This document shows positions 38,161 through 46,928 of a stretch of 64,000 bases of DNA, one piece after another (positions within the stretch are counted from its first letter, which is position 1; the number at the start of each line of letters is the position of its first letter). The translations under genes and the position numbers were made by a program. The notes under the pieces are model-generated. The model ran no database searches and was not told the origin of the DNA. It saw nothing but the letters and a program-made list of their open reading frames with translations. Source of the DNA: Microbacterium sp. LWH11-1.2 (GTDB lineage: Bacteria; Actinomycetota; Actinomycetes; Actinomycetales; Microbacteriaceae); assembly GCF_038397745.1 (NCBI RefSeq), contig NZ_CP151636.1, positions 2,294,001 through 2,358,000 of the forward strand, given 5' to 3'.

Positions 38161-39011
38161 CCGCCCCGGGCCTGACGCTCGACGTCAGGGACCTTGTCGT
38201 CGAATACCCAGGGCGCGGATGGCGAGCGAAGCCGTTCCGTGCTCTGCACGAGGTGTCGATCCAGATCCGCCCGGGCGAGACTCTCGGCCTGGTGGGCGAG
38301 TCGGGGTCGGGGAAGACGACGCTGGGCCGAGCGGTTCTGGGACTCGCCCCCATCACCGCGGGGTCCGTGACGCTAGAGGGCGAGCCGGTTACGGAGCTGG
38401 ACCGGCGCTCACGGCGGGCACTCGCCGCGCGACGCCAGGTTGTGTTCCAGGATCCGTACACGTCGCTGAATCCGGTGATGGCGGTTGGTGACATCCTCTC
38501 CGAGCCTCTCAGGGCCCAGGGTGCATCCGAGCGTGAGGCACGAGGGCGCATCGGCGCTCTGCTCGAACAGGTCGGCCTCCCAGCGGATGCCGCTGACCGA
38601 CTTCCGCGGGAGTTCTCTGGAGGTCAGCGTCAGCGCGTGGCAATCGCGCGGGCCCTCGCCATCTCCCCGCGTCTCATCGTGTGCGATGAACCAGTATCCG
38701 CGCTGGATCTGTCGACGCAGGCGCGCGTGCTCGACCTGTTCATCGAGATCCAGGAGCGCACCGGTATCGCCTACCTCTTCATCTCCCACGATCTCGCGGT
38801 CGTGCGTGCCATCAGCCATCGGGTGGCGGTCATGCATGCCGGTCGTATCGTGGAGCAGGGTGATGCGGACGGCGTGACTCGTGACCCGCGGGTTGCCTAC
38901 ACACGACGTCTGTTGTTGTCGGCGCCCGTCCCGGACCCCCGCGAGCAAGCGAAACGGCGGGCCGCGCGCCGGGCTCTCGCCGAAGTGAGCGAGCAGGAGG
39001 GACGGTTCTGA
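38157..39011 (+). CDS. Dipeptide-type ABC ATPase (DppF-like)
   Basis: ATP-binding protein of 284 residues. It has Walker A GESGSGKTT, Q-loop VVFQDPYTSLNP, signature FSGGQRQRV, Walker B LIVCDEPVSALD and H-loop FISHDL. It forms the second ATPase of the importer with the DppD half of the fusion. GTG 38157 overlaps the fusion stop. The C-terminal YTRRLLLSAPVPDP is typical of DppF/OppF. It is the last gene of the transport operon; a TetR gene is convergent 20 bases on. Confidence 0.93.
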   Translation: MTAPGLTLDVRDLVVEYPGRGWRAKPFRALHEVSIQIRPGETLGLVGESGSGKTTLGRAVLGLAPITAGSVTLEGEPVTELDRRSRRALAARRQVVFQDPYTSLNPVMAVGDILSEPLRAQGASEREARGRIGALLEQVGLPADAADRLPREFSGGQRQRVAIARALAISPRLIVCDEPVSALDLSTQARVLDLFIEIQERTGIAYLFISHDLAVVRAISHRVAVMHAGRIVEQGDADGVTRDPRVAYTRRLLLSAPVPDPREQAKRRAARRALAEVSEQEGRF

Positions 39012-39031
39012 CTGCCGGGACCGGGTCGGGC

Positions 39032-39601
39032 TCAAGTCGTGCGGATCAGTGTCCACAGATCGTCGAGCACCGCGCTCATCTCCACTTCCGGGTCGATCAG
39101 CCACTGCACCTGCAGGCCGTCGGCGGTCGCGATGAGCAGAGTCGCGATGCGCGCCGCGTCCAGTGCGGAGGTGATCTCGCCAGCCCGTTGACGCGCCAAT
39201 ATCGTGTCGCCGAGTCGTTGCCGGAGACGCTCGTTGCGGTCGAGGAAGAACTCATGCGCCGGATGAGATGCCTCAATCGCGCACGTCGACATCACAGCGA
39301 AAAGCTGTGCGAGGCCGGGAACGGCGACATTACGGCGGACGACGTCGAAGAAGAGATCGAGGTCGTCGCTGTCGGTGCCTTTCTGATGGTTCTCCTGCTC
39401 ACGGCGGTCCAGGATCGCGACGAGCAGCTCCTCCTTCGACCCGAAGTAGTGGAGCAGGCCGGCCTGGCTCAGATTCGCCGCTTCGGCCAGCTCGCGAATC
39501 GAGGTCTTCTGGTAGCCGTTCTCGGCGAAGACGGCGAGCCCCGCACGGAGGACCTCCTCCCGTTTCGCGATGCCCTTCGCATACGATCTACGCGCCGTCA
39601 C
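39032..39601 (-). CDS. TetR/AcrR-family transcriptional regulator
   Basis: Regulator of about 189 residues. The N-terminal HTH is SIRELAEAANLSQAGLLHYFGSKEELLVAIL, and a TetR ligand domain follows. GTG 39601 (VTARRSYAKGIAK) is the chosen start because the 15-base dyad at 39604-39618 lies directly before it; an in-frame GTG at 39646 is possible. The YAKGIA(K/R)R(E/Q)E(V/I)L segment is shared with the TetR at 54294-54899, so the two are related. It is divergent from the aldo/keto reductase at 39703, its likely target. Confidence 0.9.
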   Translation of the reverse strand: MTARRSYAKGIAKREEVLRAGLAVFAENGYQKTSIRELAEAANLSQAGLLHYFGSKEELLVAILDRREQENHQKGTDSDDLDLFFDVVRRNVAVPGLAQLFAVMSTCAIEASHPAHEFFLDRNERLRQRLGDTILARQRAGEITSALDAARIATLLIATADGLQVQWLIDPEVEMSAVLDDLWTLIRTT

Positions 39602-39603
39602 CC

Positions 39604-39618
39604 GGCCAATGATAGGCC
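39604..39618. promoter_or_regulatory. Candidate TetR operator
   Basis: Imperfect palindrome GGCCAATGATAGGCC, matching its reverse complement at 12 of 14 non-central positions. It lies between the divergent TetR gene and aldo/keto reductase gene. TetR proteins commonly bind 15-17-base dyads of this kind next to their own start. Confidence 0.5.
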
Positions 39619-39702
39619 AGGCCGCAGACTTTCGTGGCCCTTGCACGTCACCCCAGCTGTCGCGTGAGTGCGTTCCGACCGCCGACCTCTCAAGGAGAAC
39701 TC

Positions 39703-40635
39703 ATGAACACTTTCATCCTGCCCGGAACCGAACTCGTAGTCCCTGACGTCATCCTGGGGCTGATGCGCATCCAAGACCATACGGACGAGGAAGTCCGGAC
39801 GCTGGTGCGCACCGCTCGTGACGCGGGCATCGCGTTCTTCGACCACGCCGCCATCTACGGCAGCGTCCCGCACGGTTGCGAGCGACGGTTCGCCGAGGCC
39901 CTGCAGCTCACCGCCAGGGACCGCGAACAGGTCATCATCCAGTCGAAGGCGGGCATTGTGAAGGACGGTCCTTACTTCGATTTCTCCGCCGAGCACATCA
40001 TCGAATCGGTGCACCGCTCTCTCACCGCGCTCGGGACCGATTACCTTGACATTCTCCTTCTGCACCGGCCCGATGCTCTGGTCGAACCAGAAGAGGTGGC
40101 TCGCGCCTTCGACGAACTCGCCGCCGCCGGCGCGGTCCGTGCCTTCGGGGTCTCGAACCACACTCGCGGACAGATCGAGCTCCTGCGTCGCTACGTCGGC
40201 CGACCGCTCGTCATCAATCAGCTGCAACTGTCGATCACCCACGCGCCGATGATCGCCCAGGGGGTCGCGGCCAACATGCGGGGGACCGACCAGGCGGTGA
40301 TGCGGGATGGGGGCGTCCTCGACTACTGCCGTCTGCATGACATCACCATCCAAGCGTGGTCGCCGTTCCAGGCAGGTTTCTTCGATGGCCCGTTCCTTGG
40401 ATCCGACCGATACCCGGAGCTGAACGCCGTCATCGACCGCTTGGCCGCCAAGTACGATGTGCCGGGTGAGGCCATTGCCGTTGCCTGGATCACCCGGCAT
40501 CCGGCGCAGATGCAGGTCGTGCTCGGCACGACCACACCGTCTCGCGTAACCGCAGCCGCCCAGGGCTCGGGAGTCCCTCTCACCCGGGCGGAGTGGTACG
40601 AGCTGTTCCGCGCCGCCGGCCACGTGTTGCCGTGA
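39703..40635 (+). CDS. Aldo/keto reductase (YdhF-like), copy 1
   Basis: NADPH-dependent oxidoreductase of 310 residues, AKR fold. The catalytic tetrad is indicated by FFDHAAIYG (Asp, Tyr), IIQSKAG (Lys) and LLLHRPDA (His). ATG 39703 has AAGGAG before it; the frame is open 23 codons upstream. It closely resembles the protein at 51294-52223, including LHRPDALVEP(E/D)EVARAFDEL and the C-terminus EWYELFRAAGH(V/L)LP. In the catabolic block it may reduce a carbonyl intermediate related to the DapA-like enzyme. Confidence 0.92.
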   Translation: MNTFILPGTELVVPDVILGLMRIQDHTDEEVRTLVRTARDAGIAFFDHAAIYGSVPHGCERRFAEALQLTARDREQVIIQSKAGIVKDGPYFDFSAEHIIESVHRSLTALGTDYLDILLLHRPDALVEPEEVARAFDELAAAGAVRAFGVSNHTRGQIELLRRYVGRPLVINQLQLSITHAPMIAQGVAANMRGTDQAVMRDGGVLDYCRLHDITIQAWSPFQAGFFDGPFLGSDRYPELNAVIDRLAAKYDVPGEAIAVAWITRHPAQMQVVLGTTTPSRVTAAAQGSGVPLTRAEWYELFRAAGHVLP

Positions 40636-41433
40636 AGCGGCGGCCGGACCGTGAGCTTCAGGGGAAAGCTGTTGGCGTGGCCGACGATCGTCCGCAGCCG
40701 TCATCCAAGTTCTCGCGGGAAGCTCTTCTGTCCTGATCCGCATTCGGCCAACCTGATCGGGGCAGACGAGGCCCGCGCCGTCCGCGCCGTCGAGCTGATG
40801 CGCGGAGACCTTCGCAGCGCGGTCCTGCCAGCCGGTCGGCGCAGCCGCAGAGGTCGGTCCGACGCGATCGATGTATGACCCGCGAGTCGGGTGGAGGCCG
40901 CTCATCGACCCAGCGGAATGAAGTTGAAACACAGTCACGTTGCACATCTCGGTCGAGTTTTGGCTATCCCTCGATTGTGATCAGCTTCCGCAACGATGGC
41001 GAAGGGCACGGCAACCGCTGAAACGTGATCGACCTTCTACTACCGCGCCACGTTCTGGAGCGGCGTCGATGAGGCGAGAACGCAAGTCGGCGAAGCCTGG
41101 GCCGATCCACCAGAACACGGAAGTATGCTTCGTCAACATCAACCTCGCGGGTTTCGACGCGCACAAGCACGATGGGATGCCGTCGTGGATTAGGCCTTCG
41201 GCACGCAGCCTCGGGCTCGAGTCGTCGAGGTCGAGTCCTGCGAGTCGGCGATCGAAGAGCTGAAGGCCGCTGTTGCTAGGGCCAAGGCACCCACATCGTG
41301 GGGGTCCACCCATCTCGACAGCGACCCGCTGACCTGCTCCACCATCGGAAAGGCCGCTAGGACGTGCCGATGCTGTCGGTTTTCCGAATCTCGAAACCCC
41401 CGATCCGGACGGGGCGCCCTTCGTCAGATGGGG
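40636..41433. other. About 800 bases without a supportable gene
   Basis: Several short open frames exist on both strands (for example 40940-41263 plus and 40981-41577 minus), but none shows a recognisable domain, good ribosome site or codon use like the neighbours. The stretch may be the remains of decayed genes. I see no transposase signature or terminal inverted repeats. Confidence 0.6.
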
Positions 41434-41462
41434 CTGGTCAACGCACTTCGTGCGCTGACCAG
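41434..41462. terminator. Hairpin downstream of ohr
   Basis: Stem CTGGTCAACGCAC / GTGCGCTGACCAG (12 of 13 pairs) with loop TTC, 12 bases past the ohr stop on the minus strand. It has no T-tract, as is common in actinobacteria. It is the likely terminator of ohr. Confidence 0.65.
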
Positions 41463-41473
41463 CTCCGTCTAGG

Positions 41474-41911
41474 TCACACGACCAGGATCTCGACGGGCGC
41501 GTTGCCGCGAAGCGCGTTCGAGTAGGGGCAAGAGTAGTGAGCAGCGTCGACGACTCGTTGCGCATCCTCTGATGCAAGTCCGGGAAGGTGCACCTCCAGT
41601 CTCACTGCCAGACCGAAGGCGCCATCCTGAGTCGGCCCGACCGATACCGAGGCATCAATCGAGGTGTCGGCTGGCACCCTGATTCCGAGACCAGTGCTCA
41701 CATGATTCATCGCCGAGATGAAGCATGCCGAGTAGCCGGCGGCGAGAAGTTGTTCGGGATTGGTGCCCGACCCCCCTCTTCCCCCGAGCCCAGGGGGAGA
41801 TGAGAGCGAAACATCCAGTGCGCCGTCGTCACTTCGGGCGGTCCCGCCGTCCCGTCCGCCTGTCGTGTGTACCTCGGCTGTGTAACGAATTGGGTGTGGC
41901 ATCGTGGCCAT
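41474..41911 (-). CDS. ohr: Organic hydroperoxide resistance protein (OsmC/Ohr family)
   Basis: Thiol peroxidase of 145 residues that reduces organic hydroperoxides with dihydrolipoyl electrons. The reactive Cys63 is in AAGYSACF and the resolving Cys128 in HYSCPYSNA. Arg20 (TGGRDG) and Glu53 (NPEQLL) match the known Ohr active site. ATG 41911 has GAGG 7-10 bases upstream. The shared operator-like 20-mer lies 22-41 bases before the start, so it is probably under the local TetR control rather than the usual MarR-type OhrR, of which none is seen. Confidence 0.93.
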   Translation of the reverse strand: MATMPHPIRYTAEVHTTGGRDGGTARSDDGALDVSLSSPPGLGGRGGSGTNPEQLLAAGYSACFISAMNHVSTGLGIRVPADTSIDASVSVGPTQDGAFGLAVRLEVHLPGLASEDAQRVVDAAHYSCPYSNALRGNAPVEILVV

Positions 41912-41932
41912 GAAGGTGCTCCTCGTGAATAA

Positions 41933-41952
41933 GTGTACGATCCGTACCGTAC
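41933..41952. promoter_or_regulatory. Shared operator-like 20-mer, ohr promoter copy
   Basis: The sequence GTGTACGATCCGTACCGTAC contains the dyad GTACG-ATC-CGTAC followed by another CGTAC half. A second copy, with 18 of 20 bases the same, lies in the SDR/aldo-keto reductase divergent promoter at 44970-44989. It is placed where it could block the ohr promoter. The other 300 bases to the monooxygenase start at 42254 show no gene; a weak GACCA...TGGTC dyad is at 42218-42240. Confidence 0.7.
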
Positions 41953-42253
41953 TATTCTATGTCGCGACAGCGGTGCGAGGCCTGCGGCAATCGACGGTGT
42001 TCGAACGAATAGCGACCTTCCTGTGCCGCCCCGTGTCGCGTCGCGACGCCTGCTCTCCAGCGGCGCGTCACGCATCGGTTCGGCGGCTGCGCGTCGCAAC
42101 CGACGACTTCTGGACCACAGTCAGCAACTCTCCTCTGGAAAGAAGTCGATGGGGTCGCGCACGGAACGGCCGAGATCGTCGAGTCTCCAGGCGGCTCGGT
42201 GCCGTCTCGGCATAGTTGACCATCAGTTCGACCGGTGGTCTAATCTGATCGTC

Positions 42254-43441
42254 ATGAAGATCTTGATTGTCGGTGCCGGAGTCGCTGGTCCAACCGTGGC
42301 GCATTGGTTACTGTCGGGGAATCACGAAGTGACGATCGTCGAGCGAGCGTCCGCACCGCGCGAAGGCGGCTACCTCATTGATTTCTGGGGCGCCGGCTTC
42401 GAGGTGGCGGAACGCATGGGGATCGTTCCGCGACTCTCGGAAGTGGGATATGCAGTGCGGGAGCTGCGTGAGGTGGACGACCGGGGCCAGACGATCGCTC
42501 GGATGGATCCCCGCCGCGCCGCGAAGAGTGCGAGCGGCCGGTTCCTCAGCGTCGCGAGGTCTGACCTGGCGGCGATCATCCTGTCGGGCCTCGAAGGCCG
42601 CGTCGAGACACTGTTCGGTGACACGGTCACCACGATCGAGGACCGGGGCGACCGCGTAGTGGTGCAATTCGCGATCAGCCCCGCGCGGGATTTCGATCTG
42701 GTCATCGGCGCTGATGGTCTCCACTCGAGCGTACGCCGACAGGTGTTCGGATCCGAGAGCGACTTCGAACGCTACCTCGGCATCATGGTGGCGGTCTTCG
42801 TTCTCGATGGATACGAGCCGCGCGACGAGTTGGTCGGTGTGACGCGGACGACGGTGGGCAGGCAAGTGCTCCGCTTTGCGCAGCGCGACGGGTCGACGGT
42901 GGTCGCGCTCACTTTCCGCCACGAAGCAGCTTCTCCTCTCGGCGACTTGACCGCTCAGCAGGACCTGCTCCGCGACTACTTCGCCGACATGCGTTGGGAG
43001 GTGCCTGAGATTCTCGATCGAATGCCTGACGCACGGTCGTTCTACTTCGACCGCGTGAGTCAGATCCGGATGCCCGACTGGAGCCGAGGCAGGGTCGTGC
43101 TGCTGGGGGACGCGGCGGCATGCGCGTCGCTGCTCGCGGGGCAAGGCTCCGCGCTGGCGATGATCGAAGGGTATGTCCTCGCGCAAGCCCTGAACGATCC
43201 CGACAACGACCATACGGCTGCGCTCATCGAGTACGAGCACGCACTGTCGTCCTTCGTGCGGTCGAAGCAGGATGCGGCTGCACGGATGGGCGCCGCGTTC
43301 GCCCCCCGCAATCGCTTCGAACTGGCCTTGCGGAACGGGGCGATCCGGAGCATGCGCGTGCCCTGGCTTGCGGACATCGCAATCGGCCGAAGCCTGCACG
43401 ATAGGGTCGATCTACCTGAGGCGAGTGGGAGGCCGAGCTGA
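42254..43441 (+). CDS. FAD-dependent monooxygenase (PHBH-type)
   Basis: Class A flavin monooxygenase-like protein of 395 residues. The N-terminal FAD/NAD motif VGAGVAGP is at 6-13, VIGADGLHSSVR contains the DG motif, and GDAAACASLLAGQGSALAM is the second FAD motif. Relatives hydroxylate aromatic compounds or tetracyclines. ATG 42254 begins the Rossmann fold directly; no strong ribosome site is seen. The stop overlaps the start of the TetR gene by one base (TGATG), so regulator and enzyme are coupled. Confidence 0.9.
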   Translation: MKILIVGAGVAGPTVAHWLLSGNHEVTIVERASAPREGGYLIDFWGAGFEVAERMGIVPRLSEVGYAVRELREVDDRGQTIARMDPRRAAKSASGRFLSVARSDLAAIILSGLEGRVETLFGDTVTTIEDRGDRVVVQFAISPARDFDLVIGADGLHSSVRRQVFGSESDFERYLGIMVAVFVLDGYEPRDELVGVTRTTVGRQVLRFAQRDGSTVVALTFRHEAASPLGDLTAQQDLLRDYFADMRWEVPEILDRMPDARSFYFDRVSQIRMPDWSRGRVVLLGDAAACASLLAGQGSALAMIEGYVLAQALNDPDNDHTAALIEYEHALSSFVRSKQDAAARMGAAFAPRNRFELALRNGAIRSMRVPWLADIAIGRSLHDRVDLPEASGRPS

Positions 43442-44073
43442 TGCCGCATGCACGGTTCCGAGCGCTCGATGCCGAGCAGCAGGCCGTGTTCATCGATGCT
43501 GCGTTCGCCGAGTTCTCTGCGCACGGGCTTGTTGGCTCCTCGCTCAACCGCATCATCCGTGATGCGGGCCTCTCGAAGGGCTCGCTGTACTACTACTTCG
43601 ACGACAAGCAGGACCTCTATGGCGAGGTGCTCCGCGTCCACCTCGACCGTCTCTTGGACGGCCATCGCCTCGAGATCTCCGCTGAGCAGGACGCAGAGGT
43701 GTTCTGGAACGCCGTCGAGCGTCATGCCACCGTGATGATGACGAGACTCGAGTCCTCGCCTGAACTGCTCTCATTGTTCGGCGACGCCCTCGGTTCGGCT
43801 GCCGCAAGACGAGACGCCGAGCACGTCGCTTCCCCCTGGTGGGGCCGGGTGATCGAAACCGGCCAAGCGGCGGGTGCTGTCCGCGCGGACCTGCCGACCG
43901 ATCTGCTCGTGTCCATGGCTATGGGAATGACTCTGGCCATGGATACGTGGCTGCTCACTCACACATCGGCCGACACCGACCTTGCCATCACGTTGCCAAG
44001 ACTGATGCGGATGCTGAGAGGCGCGCTCGCACCGGATCCAGCGGAGGGCCAACCAGCGCAGCGGCTCCAATGA
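43441..44073 (+). CDS. TetR-family transcriptional regulator
   Basis: Regulator of 210 residues. The HTH is at ~28-50 (SSLNRIIRDAGLSKGSLYYYFDDKQDLYGEVL), followed by a TetR C-terminal domain. It is translationally coupled to the FAD monooxygenase. It lies between the two copies of the 20-base operator-like motif (ohr and SDR/AKR promoters) and is the best candidate to bind both. If so it controls a small redox regulon in this block. Confidence 0.91.
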   Translation: MPHARFRALDAEQQAVFIDAAFAEFSAHGLVGSSLNRIIRDAGLSKGSLYYYFDDKQDLYGEVLRVHLDRLLDGHRLEISAEQDAEVFWNAVERHATVMMTRLESSPELLSLFGDALGSAAARRDAEHVASPWWGRVIETGQAAGAVRADLPTDLLVSMAMGMTLAMDTWLLTHTSADTDLAITLPRLMRMLRGALAPDPAEGQPAQRLQ

Positions 44074-44110
44074 CGAACGGTACCGCGACATCTTGTCCAG
44101 TTCCTGCTGG

Positions 44111-44932
44111 TCAGGGTGCTCCTTGGGCGGCCACTGCCACGTGCTCCCAATCGGCCCACTCGGCCAAGCGCTTCGGATATGTGTCGCGGACCCAGGCGAG
44201 TGCGTCGGTGCCGAAGAGCACGCGAAGCGGTGGGTTGGGAGCATCGACGATGGAAAGCAGCGCCTGACCGGCCGCACCGGGATCGCCCACGTTCATCGCT
44301 GCAGACCTCGCGGCGCGCGCGACGCGGAGGGAGTCGTACGCGGGCATCTGAGGAGCGATGACCTTGGAGCTGGTGCCCCATTCGGTCGCGAATGCGCCTG
44401 GCTCTATCAAAGTGACGGAGACGCCGAACGGTGCGACCTCGTGGTGAAGTGCCTCGCTGAACGCCTCGAGCGCCCACTTGGAGGCGTTGTAGATGCCTGT
44501 GTAGGGGACCACGAGAACGCCCCCGACGCTCGAAACCTGAATGATGTGCCCGGACCCCTGTTCGCGGAGAATCGGCAACACGGCCTGTGTCACCCAGAGC
44601 GCGCCGAACACGTTCGTCTCGAACTGGTCGCGTACAAGTTCTTCGGTCACTTCCTCCACCGCGCCGAACAGCCCGTAGCCGGCATTGTTGACAACCACAT
44701 CCAGCCGGCCGAAGTGTTCCCGCGCGCGCGCGACGACTGAGCCTACCGAGTCCCGATCGGAGACATCGAGGGAGAGTGGAAGGACAGCATCCCCGAATCG
44801 AGCGACGAGATCGGCGAGGGCTTCGGCGTCGCGCGCGGTCGCCGCGACGTGGTCGCCGCGCTCGAGTGCTGCCGTTGCGAACTCTCTGCCGAGCCCGCGG
44901 CTACTGCCAGTGATGAACCAGACCTGGGACAT
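44111..44932 (-). CDS. Short-chain dehydrogenase/reductase
   Basis: Classical SDR of 273 residues. The cofactor motif TGSSRGLG is at 8-15, NNAGYG follows, and the active site is YNASK after VSSVGG. ATG 44932 (MSQVWFITG) is the natural start; the 19 codons upstream run into the operator. It is divergent from the aldo/keto reductase with the shared operator between, so the two should be co-regulated. The substrate is unknown; the family often reduces carbonyls or oxidises alcohols. Confidence 0.92.
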   Translation of the reverse strand: MSQVWFITGSSRGLGREFATAALERGDHVAATARDAEALADLVARFGDAVLPLSLDVSDRDSVGSVVARAREHFGRLDVVVNNAGYGLFGAVEEVTEELVRDQFETNVFGALWVTQAVLPILREQGSGHIIQVSSVGGVLVVPYTGIYNASKWALEAFSEALHHEVAPFGVSVTLIEPGAFATEWGTSSKVIAPQMPAYDSLRVARAARSAAMNVGDPGAAGQALLSIVDAPNPPLRVLFGTDALAWVRDTYPKRLAEWADWEHVAVAAQGAP

Positions 44933-44969
44933 GAAGATTCCTTTCGAGCGGACCACGCATCCGCGTGTT

Positions 44970-44989
44970 GTACAGTACGTATCGTACAC
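44970..44989. promoter_or_regulatory. Shared operator-like 20-mer, SDR/AKR promoter copy
   Basis: On the minus strand this reads GTGTACGATACGTACTGTAC, differing from the ohr copy at two positions. The dyad core is GTACG-ATA-CGTAC. It lies 38 bases before the SDR start and 33 before the AKR start, a position suited to repress both divergent genes. Confidence 0.72.
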
Positions 44990-45021
44990 CTCAGCGTAGG
45001 TGTCTTCGAACGGAGCAAAGC

Positions 45022-46011
45022 ATGAAAACGAGAATCCTGGGAACGGCTGCGAACGGCACGGATCTTCCCGTCTCGGCTGTGGGGATCGGACTCATGGGGA
45101 TGTCGCAGTGGTACGGCGCTCCCTCCAGCGAGCAGGACGCAATCAGAGTGATCCTTGGAGGAATCGATCAGGGCTTGACGTTCCTCGACACGGCCGATGT
45201 CTATGGACCTTTCACGAACGAGATCATGCTCGGAAAGGCCATCGCCGGACGTCGTGATGACGTCGTGGTGGCGACGAAGTTCGCGAACACTCAGACCGAG
45301 ACGGGGTTGGTCACCGATGGGTCTCCCGCGAACGTCCACGCCCGCGCCGACGCGTCGCTTCAGCGGCTGGGTATCGACGTGATCGACCTCTATTACCTGC
45401 ACCGTGTCGACCCGAACGTGCCTATCGAGGACACGGTCGGCGCGATGTCGGAGCTGGTCCAGGAGGGCAAGGTCCGCTACATCGGGCTCTCGGAAGCCGC
45501 GCCCGCGACGATCCGCCGCGCACATAAGATCCACCCCCTCACCGCGGTGCAGACGGAGTACTCCCTGTTCAGCCGCGATGTGGAAGACGAGATCCTTCCG
45601 ACTCTCGATGAACTCGGGGTGTCCCTTGTCCCATACTCTCCCCTCGGGCGGGGGATGCTGACGGCGACCATCTCGTCGGCAGAGGAATTGGACGCAGATG
45701 ACTGGCGCCGGGCCAACCCTCGCTTCCTCCCCGGAGCGTTTGAGGCCAACATGCGTCTTGTGGACGTGCTCCGTGAGCTTGCTCGTGCCCATGACGTGAC
45801 CGCAGGCCAGGTGGCGTTGGCATGGCTTCTCGCGCAGCGCGACGACCTCGTTCCTATCCCAGGCACTCGGCGGAGCAAGTATCTCGCTGAGAACCTCGGT
45901 GCGGCCGACGTTGAGCTGACGGCAGCCGACCTGTCGGCCATCGCCGGCGTTTTCGTCCCGAGCGCCGTCATCGGCGACCGTTACCCCGACATGACGGGGC
46001 TCAACGGCTAG
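45022..46011 (+). CDS. Aldo/keto reductase
   Basis: AKR of 329 residues, of the group of YajO/YhdN-like general reductases. LDTADVYGPFTNE gives Asp and Tyr, VVATKF the Lys and DLYYLHRVDP the His of the tetrad. NADPH-binding is suggested by GTRRSKYLAENLGAAD. ATG 45022 is preceded by CGGAG. It is not closely similar to the copies at 39703 and 51294. It is divergent from the SDR and probably controlled through the operator at 44970-44989. Confidence 0.92.
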   Translation: MKTRILGTAANGTDLPVSAVGIGLMGMSQWYGAPSSEQDAIRVILGGIDQGLTFLDTADVYGPFTNEIMLGKAIAGRRDDVVVATKFANTQTETGLVTDGSPANVHARADASLQRLGIDVIDLYYLHRVDPNVPIEDTVGAMSELVQEGKVRYIGLSEAAPATIRRAHKIHPLTAVQTEYSLFSRDVEDEILPTLDELGVSLVPYSPLGRGMLTATISSAEELDADDWRRANPRFLPGAFEANMRLVDVLRELARAHDVTAGQVALAWLLAQRDDLVPIPGTRRSKYLAENLGAADVELTAADLSAIAGVFVPSAVIGDRYPDMTGLNG

Positions 46012-46181
46012 GCACGACGCCGCGCCGCAGCGGGGAGCGCGGGGATACCGGTCGAACAGGTCAGAGCCAGCTCGGTCGGCATCCCCGCAGCAGGGCTGCA
46101 GTGAGAGACTAACTAGACACGCGCCCCACGGTGACTCGCGTCAGGCTCTGCCGACGATGACGCCAAACAGAGGATGAACCG

Positions 46182-46853
46182 CTGAACGACAACACGACCG
46201 AACCAGAGGCGACCGACGCAGGATCCCAATCGCGAATCCATCAGCGCTCGTCCGCGCCGCGTAGCCTGCGCTCACGCGAATCCGTGCTCGCCGCCACGAT
46301 TGCGCTCCTCGATGAAGGAGGGCTCCCGGCAGCGACGGTCGACAACATCTCAGCTCGTTCCGGCGTGAGCAAAGTCACCATCTATCGACACTGGCCGAAC
46401 AGGACCGCTGTATCAGCGGAAGCATTCGGCCTGAAGATGGCCCACGCGACACCGATCCCACGCACAGCAGACCCGCTCGAGGACATCCGCACTCATGTCA
46501 GGAGGGTCAGTGCGTTCTACTCCACAGACAACGGCAACGTCTTTCGGCAGCTACTGGCCGCATGCGCGACCGATCCATCGGCAGCGCCTTACTTTCAAGA
46601 GTTCTTTCTCGAGATTCGTCGACGACTCATCGCCGAACTCTGGGAGCGAGCGGTGTCCTTCGGGGTCGCAGATCCGTCCGTCGATGCCGACACCGCAGAT
46701 GACGTGCTGTTCGGACCGCTGATCTATCGCCTCATGAGCGGACACAAGCCGCTCACCGAGGCCGAGGCGGACCTGATCTCGAGCGCAGCTCTCAACGGTC
46801 TTCGCCGGGCTGATCGAAACGGTGCCGAAGAGCTCGACGCGCCGTCCCGGTAG
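46182..46853 (+). CDS. TetR-family transcriptional regulator (probable CTG start)
   Basis: Regulator of about 223 residues. The HTH is VDNISARSGVSKVTIYRHWPNRTAVSAEAF, followed by a TetR_C-type domain with FRQLLAACATDP and LFGPLIYRLMSG. The frame has no ATG or GTG before the HTH region except GTG 46284, which would cut off part of helix 1. A CTG at 46182 has AGAGGA 6-7 bases before it and gives a normal N-terminus, so I prefer it. Its target is not evident; the nearest downstream gene is a remnant. Confidence 0.78.
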   Translation: MNDNTTEPEATDAGSQSRIHQRSSAPRSLRSRESVLAATIALLDEGGLPAATVDNISARSGVSKVTIYRHWPNRTAVSAEAFGLKMAHATPIPRTADPLEDIRTHVRRVSAFYSTDNGNVFRQLLAACATDPSAAPYFQEFFLEIRRRLIAELWERAVSFGVADPSVDADTADDVLFGPLIYRLMSGHKPLTEAEADLISSAALNGLRRADRNGAEELDAPSR

Positions 46854-46928
46854 CGCTCACCGCCGAGCGAGCACCACCACCGGTTCCGTATCGCCGGCCG
46901 ATGCATCGGGCGTCCGTCTCTGCCGACG

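Noticed and set aside
40981..41577. Minus-strand frame of ~198 codons in the gene-poor stretch
   Set aside because: It overlaps the 3' end of ohr and has no recognisable domain or ribosome site.
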